A stretch of DNA of 64,000 bases from the NCBI GenBank assembly GCA_020152595.1, contig JAIGNY010000872.1, positions 457,501 through 521,500 of the forward strand, read 5' to 3'. Positions within the stretch are counted from its first letter, which is position 1, and each line of letters begins with the position of its first letter. Position numbers and translations under genes: made by a program. The stretch comes from Chiridota heheva (taxonomy: Eukaryota; Echinodermata; Holothuroidea; Apodida; Chiridotidae). This document shows positions 59,801 to 64,000 of this stretch, piece after piece. The notes under the pieces are model-generated. The model searched no databases. It had not been told where the DNA came from and worked only from the letters and a program-made list of their open reading frames with translations.

Positions 59801-62800
59801 TGAAAACTCAGGTATGGCAATTACCAACTCAATTTCCTGTTCCAATTTCCACTCCAAACAATGATTGTTTATCTGCCATTCCCATGCACACCACAGCCCA
59901 GTAGCCGAAGGTTATTTGTGTATAAGATTACAGAAAGTCAGTGCTGAGTAATCAGGACACTTTTGTGATTAAAATCACTCACCCATGTTAGGTGTTTTAG
60001 TGGGGGAAATTTGTTTGCAAACTGGTGATAGAATAGCTTTGTATCTTATGCCTGAGGTGATGTATGCATTAACTGTGAATGATTGAAAAACCATTTCTCC
60101 TAAGAAAAGATATTGCTTCATGGAAGCACAGCAACTCCCAGGAGGGGGAGGGGGGGTGGGTAGGGAGGGGGGCACTTTCATATTTGAGGTACAGTATATA
60201 TACGTGCCACCCAAGCAGGAGCCTTTTTGCACCATTTTCATAGTGCAGGTGTCTTTTTTTCCCTTTAAATAAAAAAATGTACTAAACATTATCATTATTA
60301 TTATTATTCTATTTTTGTATTTTTAGTTTAAAAAAGTCTCTTTTCATCATTTTCGTAGTGCAGGTCCCAAAAATGAAGTTTTACTGTGTTAATTATGTAC
60401 TGCTGGTCTATTTTTACAATAATTTTGTTGAATACTCGATTACTGCAGGTATCAAAATTGACCACTATCAGGATTACCTCTCCCCCTCCATTAATGGGAA
60501 GATGTCCACAAGCTCCTGACCACCTGTTGTACATGCCTCCAGAATCCCCAAGAGAGATAAACTTTTCAATTTACTATGGCAGTTCAGGAATTTAGCTCAA
60601 AGTGTATACAATTACAAACAAATATATTTTCTCCTTTAACAATGTAATAAGTCTTAATCATCGATATCGTGTACATATGCTTATCATGCAGATATCCTCA
60701 ATTTCCTTCTTGCTATGAGAACGCATTTTAAACACCAGCTGCACTTATTGTTCAGAGATTAACTGGTTCTGTAAACAATTTATCCACTCAATATTTATAC
60801 TTATCGTTCATGAGTGACATTAAAGGTCAATGATGGTCAAGCTTTATTTTTACTGAACTGCCAAAAATAGCCAAAAATGGCAGATGGGGAATAAGGGAGA
60901 TGTACACAACATCTTTACATAAGAGTTATACATGGTCAGGAGTGGGATTATCATCCAGTGCCATGGGTAATTTGTGAATGCCACTCAGGTACTGTTTGCA
61001 GGACAGGAGAGGTTAGGTGCCCCTAGTGTCCTTGATGGGCATACTAGGGTCATGAACTTACATAGCAGTCAGAAATATATCCATTTCAATACTACAGATG
61101 CAGAGCAGGGTACTAGTGTGAATGGTGACATTTTGTTTGTTTGTTTGTTTGATGAGGGCTTAACGGCACCATGACAACGAGGGTCAAATTGTGCCTGAGA
61201 GGTCAGATCATTCTAGAGGTAGGAAGGAAAGGAAACAGGGGGAGAATGAGAGAAATTCAAGAACAAAAGGTCAGAAAGCTGTGATTGAGAGGGGAGGTGC
61301 ATGGTTGAGACAAAAACAAAGTAGAGAGGAGGTGGAAGAGGAGAATTAAATATGGTGGCATTATTGGCTGCACAAGGGGAAAACTCAACTTAGCATAATC
61401 TTGGGGACTTAAAATGGTATAGGTGTGTGTGGATGATTGGCTTTTATGTAAAGTGTTTTGATAAGACACATGTGCTCTAGAAAATGATATATATATAAGC
61501 ACCTCATACTTTCTCACCATGTAAGGGTTTACAAGGACTTTATCAATGGTTATTTGTCATTATTGACATAATAATTTGAAATAATATTGTCAATTTAGAC
61601 TTTATCAATGGTTATTTGTCATTATTGACATAATAATTTGAAATAATATTGTCAATTTAGACTTTATTAATGGTTATTTGTCATTGTTGACATAATAATT
61701 TGAAATAATATTGTCATTGTTTTTAGACTTTATCAATGGTTATTTGTCATTGTTGACATAATAATTTGAAATAATATTGTCACTTGATTCTTACTATCAT
61801 TATAATATTTTTCTTTCATATCAATGAACTTATTTTTAGATTAACCCCTGAACTTATCTTAATGTACATACTGACATCCCATTGACCAATGAAGTGGAGA
61901 TTTTCAAAATTATCACATACTTCAAAATAATTCATGAGTAACAGCCACTCAAAATGTTTGCATACATTCATTAGGCTAATCTGCATTCTTATGGTTGTTA
62001 AAAAGTAGGATTATACAAGAAAAAATGCACATGAAACAGTGTTTTCAGCCATTTTGTTTTATGATTGATTGAGATCAGCTGGTCATTAAAAAGGTGTCAT
62101 AGTGCCAGAGAGATTAAATCATGCCAGAATAACTTACTGGTGCTGTTTAGAGGAATGTCAACTAAAAGGTGTAAAACAAAGGAGGTTGAGGGAGAAAGAC
62201 CATATAACAGAGCAGGAAAAGTCACTTGTAAGGGAGGAGAGAGTTCAACAATCTTACATTCATTTCCTGTCTGTCTGTCTTCAGAAGACACTGTTACTGT
62301 TGACATATGTTTGTTTGTTTGGTGAGGCTTAACAGCACCACAACAGCAAAGGTCAAATTGTGCCCAAGAGGTCAGATTATATCACAGGTAAAAAAAAAGG
62401 TAAGAGGATTTATCGGAGAATAGGTTGAGAGTGAATAGACATGAAGCTAGGATCATAAAAGGATGTGCAATGGGGTAAAAAGAATAAAATATGGAAGTGG
62501 GGGCGTGGGGAGGATGGAAAAGGAAGAATAAATATAGTTGTAGAGGGAGGTATGATGAAGAAAGGAGATAATTTAATCCAAGGAATTTTTCTGGAGGAGC
62601 TCGGCAATGGAATTGTAAGGAGTGAAGGTTTGATTTATTTTGATAAGATTGCATGACAGTTCAGAACATACTGTTATTGTTGACATACATAAATTTTGAT
62701 CTGGTATATAGTTGATATATACTTCCTTGATATATATTATAGTTAATGTAGTTTATTTGTTTGTTTGGTGAAGTTTAACGGCACCATGACAACGATGGTC

Positions 62801-63487
62801 AAATTGTGCCAGAGAGATTAGATTGTGTCAGAGGTGCAAAGAGAATGGAGAAGTCAGGTAGAGTGTACTAGGTGGGTATAAGTCTGGAGAAGGTTAGGAC
62901 AAGTTAGATATTGTTATAGTAGCAGGTAAGGTGTAGGAAGGAGATTATTTTTTCTGGGGAGTTATTGCAGAATAGCTCATCAATGGAGTTGAAGGGATTG
63001 AGGAGAGCTCTGAGGTGGGTGAAGAATCGGCAGTCAATGAGGATGTGTTTGACTGTAAGGGGACCCATAACATTTGTGGCAGAGAGGTGGGTGAGGGGGA
63101 GGATGAGGGGAAGGGGGTCAGTGAGAATATTGATGTAGAGTTTACAGGTTTACAAGGAGAGCTCACCAATTGTGTTTATTCGGTTCACAAACTCCTTGAG
63201 AATATCCCTGTCCTTCATCATCTCAAGAGGAATTGGCGGGAAATCCATCTCTGAATTCTCCTCAGTGGTTGGATTCCAACCCATCTTCCACGACGAGGGA
63301 GGGGTCCTTACATATGTGTTGGTCATTGGGAGTCGAGCCATGCTAACGATCACCTCTCTGATTGGTTGCTGCAGAAAGAGTGGAATTGAGCTCAGTGTTG
63401 GCCGATCCGAGGGTGGGCTGTCCTGAGGTTGAATAAATTCCACGAGGTTGGACACCTGATGGCAAGATTCTAGTACTGTTTGGAAAT
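26774..63487 (-). CDS. HTT: Huntingtin, C-terminal 14 coding exons (5' part outside the window)
   Basis: The joined exons encode about 766 codons, the C-terminal HEAT-repeat domain of huntingtin, a very large scaffold protein (about 3,100 residues in vertebrates) that acts in vesicle transport, autophagy and spindle orientation, bound to HAP40. Identity to the vertebrate protein is plain in many places: [88 protein letters not shown] and [10 protein letters not shown]. The order and length match to the last residue region, with a TGA at 26,774-26,776. Thirteen exons are intact with matching splice phases. The exon at 36,080-36,243 carries two opposite single-base frame breaks (see findings). 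The polyglutamine/N-terminal region is not in this window. Introns are large, up to about 8 kb, and full of mobile DNA. Confidence 0.95.
27395..27780 (-). mobile_element. 3' stub of the RNase H-bearing LINE
   Basis: Begins on the plus strand with the (GTTT)n tail and then GATGAGAGGTCAGATCATTC, parallel to the 3' end of the long copy at 30,918. It lacks the AACGGCACCAC segment, so it has a small internal deletion. Contains the C-terminal coding remnant ([29 protein letters not shown]). Confidence 0.8.
27921..29035. mobile_element. MITE-B copy split by a nested LINE stub
   Basis: The left arm (27,921-28,130) includes GGAGTTATTGCATTTTAAAG and GTGATGTCATAAAGGCAAAT. The right arm (28,850-29,035) is its inverted copy, with CTTATGACATCACACTGTAC and ending TACAGGAATATTCCTTTT. 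The 28,226-28,735 LINE stub lies between the arms. MITE-B is my label; a simpler copy is at 44,260-44,730. Confidence 0.8.
28226..28735 (-). mobile_element. 3' stub of the RNase H-bearing LINE, nested in MITE-B
   Basis: Plus strand: (GTTT)n, GATGAGAGTTTAACTGCACC, then the shared tail sequence up to about 28,735, where MITE-B sequence resumes. A 5'-truncated insertion of about 500 bp. Confidence 0.8.
29120..30917 (-). pseudogene. LINE fragment C: endonuclease C-terminal half and reverse transcriptase
   Basis: From high to low coordinates: [12 protein letters not shown], then [16 protein letters not shown] (endonuclease core), [17 protein letters not shown] (endonuclease SDH), then reverse transcriptase with [29 protein letters not shown] and the catalytic YLDDF. 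Several frame breaks (for example near 30,440, 29,985 and 29,740) make it dead. It lacks ORF1, the endonuclease start, RNase H and a 3' tail. Its upper edge touches the 3' tail of the next copy. Confidence 0.88.
30918..34480 (-). pseudogene. LINE copy A: ORF1, start of endonuclease, then post-RT region, RNase H and 3' tail
   Basis: From high to low coordinates: a gag-like ORF1 (34,450-32,900) with CCHC knuckles at 33,540-33,735 (CHNC-x4-H-x4-C with an internal [17 protein letters not shown]); the endonuclease start ([20 protein letters not shown]) at about 32,890-32,830; then a jump near 32,650 to the post-RT words [20 protein letters not shown]; an RNase H domain ([52 protein letters not shown]) at 32,000-31,480; and a 3' UTR ending in (CAAA)n at about 30,918. 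ORF1 with knuckles plus RNase H fits the I-like group of LINEs. The middle (rest of endonuclease and RT) is missing. It lies in the last HTT intron, same strand as HTT. Confidence 0.9.
34869..34959 (-). CDS. HTT: HTT exon (window exon 13)
   Basis: Acceptor TTTCCCGTCAG, donor GTAAGG. Codes for [20 protein letters not shown] and then [10 protein letters not shown]. It aligns with vertebrate LPHVISRMGKLEQVDVNLF...ATDFYRHQ. The first base completes an Ile codon begun in the previous exon. Confidence 0.92.
35104..35350 (+). repeat. tRNA-derived SINE with GCGCTATATAA tail
   Basis: Head ATAGCCCAATTGGTAGAGCA (A box) and GTGGCTTCAATCCCC (B box). The tail is AAAAGCGCTATATAATTAAT. Same plan as 5905-6160. 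It lies between HTT exons 12 and 13, opposite strand. Confidence 0.8.
35965..36062 (-). repeat. tRNA-like SINE head
   Basis: Minus strand: TGTGGTCTAGTGGTCGTAGC (A box), then AGGGTTTGAATCCTGG (B box). The arms pair partly, but no clean acceptor stem is seen and a non-tRNA body follows. It ends 18 bp from the donor of the broken HTT exon at 36,080. Confidence 0.55.
36080..36243 (-). pseudogene. HTT: HTT exon (window exon 12) with two compensating frame breaks
   Basis: With acceptor TTGATGCAG and donor GTATCC the exon is 164 nt, the right length modulo 3 between its neighbours. The middle reads [20 protein letters not shown] then [10 protein letters not shown] in one frame. After the GCATATGG at 36,133-36,140 the match continues as [18 protein letters not shown] one frame over. 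Before LHRQ, a run of nine T (36,234-36,242) is one base too long (or four) for the frame, so the straight reading meets a TAG. The coding identity is clear. Whether the gene is truly broken or the assembly is wrong cannot be told from sequence alone. Confidence 0.85.
36260..36785. repeat. Tandem array, unit about 43 bp, about 12 copies, in an HTT intron
   Basis: The unit GGGGCAGCCATGACATATAA, then AAAAGGGTGCAAATATTTGACAT in variants, is repeated about 12 times with shortened units and varying A runs. It stops about 17 bp upstream (HTT sense) of the acceptor of exon 12. Confidence 0.92.
37119..37281 (-). CDS. HTT: HTT exon (window exon 11)
   Basis: Acceptor CATCCACAG, donor GTATGA. Codes for [20 protein letters not shown], then [20 protein letters not shown], then [14 protein letters not shown]. 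One of the best conserved parts of the protein. Confidence 0.96.
37643..38475. repeat. Minisatellite, 33-34 bp unit, about 24 copies, in an HTT intron
   Basis: The unit TATCACTGTTGTCATCATCA, then TTACCACCCCACAC, is repeated about 24 times. It ends about 19 bp from exon 10 (donor at 38,492-38,493). The three long open frames across it are artefacts of the repeat. Confidence 0.95.
38494..38679 (-). CDS. HTT: HTT exon (window exon 10)
   Basis: Acceptor CTTCATTTCAG. The donor GTTATT is weak but keeps phase. Codes for [20 protein letters not shown], an acidic variable part ([11 protein letters not shown]), and [10 protein letters not shown]. It aligns with vertebrate VHSPHRAMAALGLMLT and VSVLFDR. 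Confidence 0.92.
38814..39773 (+). mobile_element. MITE-A copy with the left arm end in five tandem copies
   Basis: Units starting AAAGGATTAG begin near 38,814, 38,912, 39,002, 39,100 and 39,199. They are 90-99 bp long and each runs through GTCAAGCATGTCCATCTTAT to TCTTATTCCGTT. Then come the ordinary body and a single right arm ending CTGAACTAATCTTT near 39,773. It lies between HTT exons 9 and 10. Confidence 0.9.
39962..40107 (-). CDS. HTT: HTT exon (window exon 9)
   Basis: Acceptor TTCTTAG, donor GTGAGT. Codes for [20 protein letters not shown], then [20 protein letters not shown] and LLRKLATD. It aligns with the GLERLLLSEQLSRLDAESL region. Confidence 0.94.
40195..40415. repeat. Imperfect inverted repeat, possible MITE
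   Basis: AATTCCGCATACTGACGAAA near 40,214 faces ACATTCGTCAGTATGTGGAA near 40,378. The flanks also contain GACGAATGTC words. Unclassified. Confidence 0.5.
40566..40774. mobile_element. hAT-like miniature inverted-repeat element
   Basis: Left end CAGTGGCGGATCCAGG; reverse complement of the right end CAGTGATGGATATAAAGG. The flanking 8-mers ACTACAGA (40,558-40,565) and ATTATAGA (40,775-40,782) agree at 6 of 8. No coding frame. It lies between HTT exons 8 and 9. Confidence 0.6.
41050..41870. repeat. Two adjacent copies of a dispersed repeat of about 420 bp
   Basis: The series CTTCAACCAATTAACTGCTG, GCTGGGGAAAAAGTTGTAAG, GCATGTGCATACTACCTACA, CAGTATTTGATTGGTTG, AATTGCTGATTCAGAT occurs from about 41,050 and again from about 41,474. 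A third partial copy is at 24,035-24,235. Between HTT exons 8 and 9. Confidence 0.75.
41958..42075 (-). CDS. HTT: HTT exon (window exon 8)
   Basis: Acceptor TGTTTTTCAG, donor GTATGG. Codes for [20 protein letters not shown] then [19 protein letters not shown]. It aligns with vertebrate [20 protein letters not shown]. Confidence 0.93.
42340..42545 (-). repeat. SINE copy without expansion
   Basis: Same element as 53,650-53,940, inverted: CATCCAAGCCATTAGGCTCG, GCGCAAGCGGATGAGAGTAC, GGTACTCATTTTACAGCTGA, AGTGTCTTGCTCAAGGACAC. It has one copy of the GGTACTCATTTT word that is multiplied at 19.4-20.0 kb. The tRNA head is cut off after 42,540. Confidence 0.8.
43790..44235. repeat. Satellite-like repeat, about 1.5 units of about 300 bp
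   Basis: GCATGATATCACCACCAAAA, CATCTACAGACCATGAGCTA and TAAGCCCCGCCCACTATGCA occur, and the first two recur about 300 bp later. The same unit forms a longer array at 52,340-53,480. Confidence 0.8.
44260..44730. mobile_element. MITE-B, near-complete copy
   Basis: Left arm: TTTTAAAGATTGCGCGAGTG and TGATGTCATAAAGGCAGATC. Right arm is its inverse: GATCTGCCTTTATGACATCA and CACGCAATCTTTGAAATGCA. The arms exceed 100 bp, with no coding frame. Between HTT exons 7 and 8. Confidence 0.85.
45196..45327. repeat. Long hairpin: 58-bp inverted repeat with a 16-nt loop
   Basis: Arms 45,196-45,253 and 45,270-45,327 pair at about 50 of 58 positions, and G-U pairs would cover some of the rest. The core CCAGTGATGCCATGCTTCAG faces CTGAAGCATGACATCACTGG. 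It could be a tiny MITE or a transcribed hairpin within the HTT intron. Confidence 0.85.
45946..46133 (-). CDS. HTT: HTT exon (window exon 7)
   Basis: Acceptor TTGCATTAG, donor GTGAGA. Codes for [20 protein letters not shown], then [20 protein letters not shown]. It aligns with [20 protein letters not shown]. A 2.3-kb minisatellite starts about 60 bp upstream of its acceptor. Confidence 0.94.
46196..48470. repeat. Large purine-rich minisatellite, about 2.3 kb, in an HTT intron
   Basis: The base word GAATGGGAGCAGAG (13-14 bp) alternates with GAATGGAGCTGGGG, giving composite units of about 40 bp. Longer blocks carrying GAGTGGGAGCCGGG recur at about 46,700, 46,860, 47,180, 47,350, 48,060, 48,230 and 48,390, so there is higher-order structure. 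The HTT sense strand reads the pyrimidine-rich complement. Open frames of up to 390 codons on both strands are artefacts. Confidence 0.97.
48534..48633. mobile_element. piggyBac-like MITE, copy 1
   Basis: 100 bp bounded by CCCTTACTCTACCA and its perfect inverse TGGTAGAGTAAGGG, flanked on both sides by TTAA (48,530-48,533 and 48,634-48,637). CCC...GGG ends with a TTAA duplication are the mark of the piggyBac superfamily. No coding capacity. Confidence 0.75.
48779..48879. mobile_element. piggyBac-like MITE, copy 2
   Basis: CCCATACTCTACAAGC to TGGTAGAGTAAGGG, flanked by TTAA at 48,775-48,778 and 48,880-48,883. Left end slightly diverged. Confidence 0.7.
49024..49117. mobile_element. piggyBac-like MITE, copy 3, decayed right end
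   Basis: Starts CCCTTACTCTACCAGCAC after TTAA (49,020-49,023). The right end reads TGGTAGAGTTAAGGA before TTAA (49,118-49,121). The inside is about 7 bp shorter than in copy 2. Confidence 0.65.
49122..49582. other. HTT intron DNA without recognised elements
   Basis: Two diverged phrases (TTTATCCTATTACAACAGG, GGATGGGAGGGAAAGGCCAG) suggest a decayed direct repeat. Nothing else. Confidence 0.4.
49583..50383 (+). mobile_element. MITE-A copy with the left arm in three tandem copies
   Basis: Arm starts near 49,585 (GAGGATTAGTTCAGTGGTCA), 49,702 (AAAGAATCAGTTCAGTGGTC) and 49,818 (AAAGGATTAGTTTAGTGGTC), about 117 bp apart. The body and a single right arm end at CACTGAACTAAACCTTT. Confidence 0.9.
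50674..50829 (-). CDS. HTT: HTT exon (window exon 6)
   Basis: Acceptor GTCGCCCTCAG, donor GTCAGT. Codes for [20 protein letters not shown], then [15 protein letters not shown]. It aligns with [20 protein letters not shown] and CKAAAVLGM. Confidence 0.96.
51290..51650 (+). mobile_element. LINE 3' end carrying the C-terminus of an ORF2-like protein
   Basis: Plus strand reads [51 protein letters not shown] then TAG, which looks like the tryptophan-rich end of a non-LTR retrotransposon ORF2 (perhaps L1/Tx1-like). An A-rich stretch follows at 51,640-51,680. An inverted copy is at 63,665-63,905. Confidence 0.6.
51765..51885 (-). mobile_element. 3' stub of the RNase H-bearing LINE
   Basis: Plus strand (GTTT)n then GATAAGGTCCTAACGGCACC and GTCAAATTGTGCCTGAGAGG. 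About 120 bp of the element's 3' end. Confidence 0.85.
51886..52339. other. HTT intron DNA
   Basis: No recognised feature. Confidence 0.4.
52340..53480. repeat. Satellite-like array, about 300-bp unit, nearly four copies
   Basis: ACATCACCACCAAAAACAAT, then GACCATGGGCTATCTGTGTA, then TTAAGCCCCGCCCACTATG, then ATACCAAATATGAAACAAAA recur at about 300-bp spacing from about 52,410, 52,715, 53,000 and 53,310. Also present at 43,790-44,235. The open frames starting MHDITTK arise from the unit. Confidence 0.88.
53650..53940 (+). repeat. tRNA-derived SINE, best full copy
   Basis: Head GTGATTTAGTGGTTAAGAAG (A box) and AGTTCAATTCCAG (B box), then GAGCGCTGCATTGTGTCCTT, CTTTACTTGCTTCAGTCTAC, AAAATGAGTACCAGCACTGC, GTACTCTCATTTGCTTGCGC and the end CTATGAGCCTAATGGCTCGG. 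Reference for the copies at 42,340 and 19,336. Confidence 0.85.
53915..54055. repeat. Direct duplication of about 67 bp
   Basis: GATGGATTTAGCGTTAGCTT, then ACTCTGGCCATGAAGCCCC, occurs twice in tandem at the end of the SINE. Confidence 0.9.
54060..54330. repeat. Tandem repeat, 64-66 bp unit, four copies
   Basis: The unit CCTAAACAGACGAGAGTAAA, TGACTCCCCTGGATAGGACA, CCAGTCCATCGCAGGTTAA is repeated four times. The inner words match the SINE body at 42,420-42,450 (CCCCTGGATGGGATGCCAGT, CCATCTCAGATTAA), so it derives from that SINE. Confidence 0.9.
54331..54536. other. SINE-like remnant before HTT exon 5
   Basis: GATGGGAGTCGAACCCAGTA (54,377) looks like another minus-strand B box region. Confidence 0.4.
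54537..54773 (-). CDS. HTT: HTT exon (window exon 5)
   Basis: Acceptor TTGCACAAAG, donor GTAAGA. Codes for [20 protein letters not shown], a variable acidic/proline part, and [20 protein letters not shown]. It aligns with VSIHSVWLGN and HSCSQFLLELYSRWILP. Confidence 0.95.
55293..55877 (+). mobile_element. MITE-A, complete copy with single arms
   Basis: Left GAAGGATTAGTTCAAGGGTC, body CAGACTAGTTGTGATGTCAT, right ACTGAAGTAATCCTTTAA. Between HTT exons 4 and 5. Confidence 0.85.
56345..56652. mobile_element. MITE-B, right half
   Basis: CAAGAACATGCTTTGCC, CAAGATCACACTTTACACTG, AAGATGTCAACATGGTTTTG and ACATGAAAATGAAAATTCAT follow the order of the MITE-B right half. No left arm is recognised. It ends at the border of HTT exon 4. 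Confidence 0.6.
56654..56771 (-). CDS. HTT: HTT exon (window exon 4)
   Basis: Acceptor TTTGGCAG, donor GTATCA. Codes for [20 protein letters not shown], then [19 protein letters not shown], matching the SYKLGQ end of the vertebrate segment. Phases fit both neighbours. Confidence 0.88.
56868..57160 (-). mobile_element. 3' stub of a LINE subfamily
   Basis: Plus strand TTTGTTTGCTGAGTTTTAAC, GGCACCATGACAACGATTGT. The body (AGATATGTCAGAGATGAAAA) differs from the main subfamily and matches 62,753-63,110. Confidence 0.75.
57130..57480 (-). mobile_element. 3' stub of the same LINE subfamily, with a small internal tandem repeat
   Basis: GGTTGGTGGGTTTAACAGTT, CTATGTCAGAGGTGAAAAGA, and at the far end GGATGTGTTTGACTGTCAAT, as in 63,040-63,060. 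Near 57,220-57,290 GAGCAGAAATAGTGAGGT is repeated about four times. Confidence 0.7.
57672..57890 (-). mobile_element. 3' stub of the RNase H-bearing LINE
   Basis: Plus strand GTTTGTTTATTTGATGAGGG, CTTAACGGCACCACGACAAC, then the standard tail. It ends 80 bp before HTT exon 3. Confidence 0.85.
57971..58194 (-). CDS. HTT: HTT exon (window exon 3)
   Basis: Acceptor TTTATTTGGCAG, donor GTATGA. Codes for [20 protein letters not shown], then [20 protein letters not shown] and [18 protein letters not shown]. It corresponds to the vertebrate QINVLAVQAITSLVL...GRKLSIIRGIVEQEI stretch. Confidence 0.92.
58470..58575 (-). repeat. tRNA-like SINE head
   Basis: Minus strand: CTGTGGTGTAGCGCTTATCA (A box), then CCCTGGGTTCAAGCCTGGG (B box). 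Between HTT exons 2 and 3. Confidence 0.55.
58960..59480 (+). pseudogene. L2/CR1-like LINE, C-terminal end and 3' tail
   Basis: The plus strand reads [20 protein letters not shown], then [20 protein letters not shown], then [20 protein letters not shown], a stop, [20 protein letters not shown] and KTFLMCSNS. This is the conserved end of ORF2 in L2/CR1-type LINEs. The DNA ends in ATTATTATTATTATC (59,459-59,473), the usual short-repeat tail. It is 5'-truncated, with an internal stop, and opposite in strand to HTT. Confidence 0.85.
59564..59655 (-). CDS. HTT: HTT exon (window exon 2)
   Basis: Acceptor CTTTTCCAG, donor GTAAGA. Codes for [20 protein letters not shown], then [10 protein letters not shown]. 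Nearly identical to vertebrate WTSRTQFEETWATLLGVL. Confidence 0.96.
59700..61130. other. HTT intron DNA between exons 1 and 2
   Basis: A G-rich run (60,131-60,172) and the diverged single-copy relative of the 700-850 repeat (60,395-60,460) are seen. No gene. Confidence 0.5.
61133..61355 (-). mobile_element. 3' stub of the RNase H-bearing LINE
   Basis: Plus strand (GTTT)4, GATGAGGGCTTAACGGCACC, through AGGAGAATTAAATATGG. Almost identical to the tail of copy A at 30,925-31,145. Confidence 0.88.
61532..61785. repeat. Tandem repeat, about 62-bp unit, four copies
   Basis: ACTTTATCAATGGTTATTTG, TCATTATTGACATAATAATT, TGAAATAATATTGTCAATTT repeated four times, nearly identical. Confidence 0.95.
62308..62630 (-). 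mobile_element. 3' stub of the RNase H-bearing LINE
   Basis: Plus strand TGTTTGTTTGGTGAGGCTTA, ACAGCACCACAACAGC, reaching the coding remnant ending GAGCTCGGCAATGGAATTGT. Slightly diverged. Confidence 0.82.
62753..63110 (-). mobile_element. 3' stub of the LINE subfamily seen at 56,868
   Basis: Plus strand GTTTGTTTGGTGAAGTTTAA, CGGCACCATGACAACGATGG, then AAGTCTGGAGAAGGTTAGGA. It ends about 55 bp from the donor side of HTT exon 1 (63,167). Confidence 0.8.
63167..63487 (-). CDS. HTT: HTT exon (window exon 1, the most 5' one visible)
   Basis: Acceptor GATTTTCCGCAG, donor GTGAGC. Codes for [20 protein letters not shown], then [20 protein letters not shown] and [11 protein letters not shown]. It aligns with vertebrate FDFPEIPVEF...KEFIYRINTLG. 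It starts in phase 1, so earlier exons lie beyond 64,000. Confidence 0.95.
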
Positions 63488-63664
63488 CTGCGGAAAATCA
63501 AGAAGTTATTTTTTCTCTTCTGTATATTTGTTCTCTTTTTTTCAATCAGTTACAAAAAGCATACAAAAATATAAAGAAAAACAAATAATAAACATCATTT
63601 TGTTGGAACCAATGAAAAGGTGATATAAAAATAAAAAAATAAAAAAATAATTGATATAAAATAA

Positions 63665-63905
63665 GGAACCATGTTTGCACATTCTAAGAATTCTTACAGA
63701 TCAAATCAAACCAAGGTGACCAGTACTTTCCCCACTTATTAGACATATTTTCTTTCAAGATAACCTATTGCAATAAAAAATGATCTTTTAAATATTTGTC
63801 CATTTCAACAACTGACGGTATTTTACCCTTTAATTTTGTCTGAAAAATGTAAAACTTCATTAAAATTATAATCATATTTAGCAACTATCTCCAACAATAC
63901 CAAGT
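63665..63905 (-). mobile_element. LINE 3' end, inverted copy of the 51.3-kb fragment
   Basis: The minus strand reads [23 protein letters not shown], stop, [26 protein letters not shown], stop. About 90 percent like 51,350-51,520 by eye, in opposite orientation. Confidence 0.65.
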
Positions 63906-64000
63906 ATGATTAACTCTGTAGACATATGTGGAACAAATGCTACTTTTCGTAAGAATAGTCAAAATGAATCCATAGTGGACATGCTAGTGAACAATAGAAA

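Overview
This is eukaryotic, animal nuclear DNA. It has short exons with GT-AG introns and is densely packed with non-LTR retrotransposons, tRNA-derived SINEs, inverted-repeat elements and minisatellites. I see no operons, bacterial ribosome sites or CRISPR. The clearest gene is huntingtin, whose protein is close to the vertebrate one over its whole C-terminal quarter. Together with the repeat types, this suggests an invertebrate deuterostome such as an echinoderm or hemichordate. The species is inference only.

Layout. (1) 2.7-11.05 kb, + strand: six exons of a secreted-type subtilisin/proteinase K-like serine protease. The catalytic Asp, His, oxyanion Asn and Ser can all be read, and it ends at a TAG. 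The first exon(s), with signal peptide and most of the propeptide, are not confidently placed. (2) 11-26.7 kb: intergenic DNA with a 2.2-kb minisatellite (15.9-18.1 kb), a SINE blown up into a 23-bp minisatellite (19.4-20.0 kb), a broken RTE-like LINE (21.2-23.4 kb), a 32-bp minisatellite (23.7-24.0 kb) and copies of a long-inverted-repeat element called MITE-A here. (3) 26.77-63.49 kb, - strand: the last 14 coding exons of huntingtin, about 766 codons ending at a TGA. All splice phases agree with one another. The 5' three quarters of the gene lie beyond the right edge. The last intron (8 kb) holds a rearranged RNase H-bearing LINE. Other introns hold large minisatellites, piggyBac-like miniature elements, satellite-like arrays and many 3' stubs of the same LINE, all on the - strand.

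The two host genes are unrelated, converge toward each other on opposite strands, and show no sign of working together. I found no new multi-gene system. The best observations are: two compensating single-base frame breaks in one huntingtin exon; minisatellites lying within about 20-60 bp of huntingtin splice sites; three arrays that seem to have grown from SINE sequence; tandem growth of one end of MITE-A; and a LINE whose missing middle lies just beyond its own 3' tail.

Exon edges come from reading splice motifs and protein similarity by eye. Repeat boundaries are approximate. Family names are from recognition of motifs, not from any search.
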